Below are positions 63,954 through 64,000 of a DNA stretch of 64,000 nt, piece by piece. Origin of the DNA: CBDBJK01 sp965206395. Its GTDB lineage: Bacteria; Chloroflexota; Dehalococcoidia; Lucifugimonadales; CATOSD01. The DNA lies in contig CBDBJK010000032.1 in the NCBI GenBank assembly GCA_965206395.1, forward strand, positions 124,001 to 188,000, in the 5' to 3' direction. Each line of letters begins with the position of its first letter. The stretch's first letter is position 1. The position numbers and the translations under genes were made by a program. The notes beneath the pieces are model-generated. The model saw only the letters and a program-made list of their open reading frames with translations. It ran no database searches and was not told where the DNA came from.

Positions 63954-64000
63954 ATGGCAGGGCTTTCTATGGAGGAAGTGTACGCGCTTGCGCGGTCTGC
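63954..64000 (+). CDS. start of an unidentified gene (partial)
   Basis: ATG 63954 follows GGAAGGGG and opens AGLSMEEVYALARSA, cut by the window end. An internal ATG at 63969 is an alternative start. Too short to identify. Confidence 0.45.
   Translation, partial: MAGLSMEEVYALARS

Overview
This is a bacterial window of moderate GC content. The family content points to a Chloroflexota-type bacterium of the SAR202/Dehalococcoidia kind. The hints are an F420-type luciferase-like oxidoreductase, a DPPR-synthase-like UbiA protein, CIRCE-controlled groESL, large secreted Ig/DUF11-type proteins, a double-hotdog dehydratase and very many insertion sequences. The taxonomy is inferred from gene families; no marker search was possible.

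Layout. 0-14 kb: the end of a galU-like gene, a phosphotriesterase-family hydrolase, a secreted Asp/Asn-repeat protein cut by an IS5-family (IS427-like) element, a two-component system with a duplicated membrane sensor domain, a HicB-like protein, a MITE related to the IS427-like element, an EtfD/HdrD-like Fe-S oxidoreductase, a CDF transporter lacking its metal aspartates, a UbiA prenyltransferase, and groES-groEL behind a CIRCE operator. 14-26 kb: a string of secreted or membrane proteins (DUF4012, an Ig-repeat lipoprotein, a degenerate SNase lipoprotein), two of them split by clean IS insertions, followed by dnaE broken by three single-base frameshifts. 26.5-36.2 kb: an SDR gene cut in two by an 8.8-kb composite transposon bounded by IS5-type elements and filled with IS debris, an ABC substrate-binding lipoprotein and a truncated FNT channel. 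36.4-44 kb: a MoxR-DUF58-transglutaminase-Ogt operon, a rhodanese and CheW. 44-64 kb: a second IS427-like copy, a collapsed CocE hydrolase, a phosphodiesterase, a small cluster of unknown genes with an HTH protein, catabolic-type enzymes (MaoC-like dehydratase, DinB/SCP2 protein, hydantoinase, F420-type oxidoreductase), a ThuA-sorbosone dehydrogenase-PKD-dockerin gene split by IS630, a nested IS3-in-IS630, and a DUF11 protein sharing a C-terminal domain with a protein at 13-14 kb.

The most interesting signal is the rhodanese at 42087-42929. An in-frame TGA lies exactly at the catalytic cysteine. The reading frame, the conserved C-terminal sequence and a terminator all continue beyond it, and a 17-nt perfect hairpin with a GG-starting loop begins 10 nt downstream, as expected for a bacterial SECIS element. 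This is a candidate selenocysteine sulfurtransferase.

The second theme is transposition history that can be read directly. Four insertions (DUF4012, lipoprotein, ThuA, SDR) can be undone on paper, and each restores an uninterrupted conserved protein with a TA or CTAG target duplication. A third theme is many single-base frameshifts, including three in the essential dnaE. These could be assembly errors or real decay and should be resolved before any gene is called dead.
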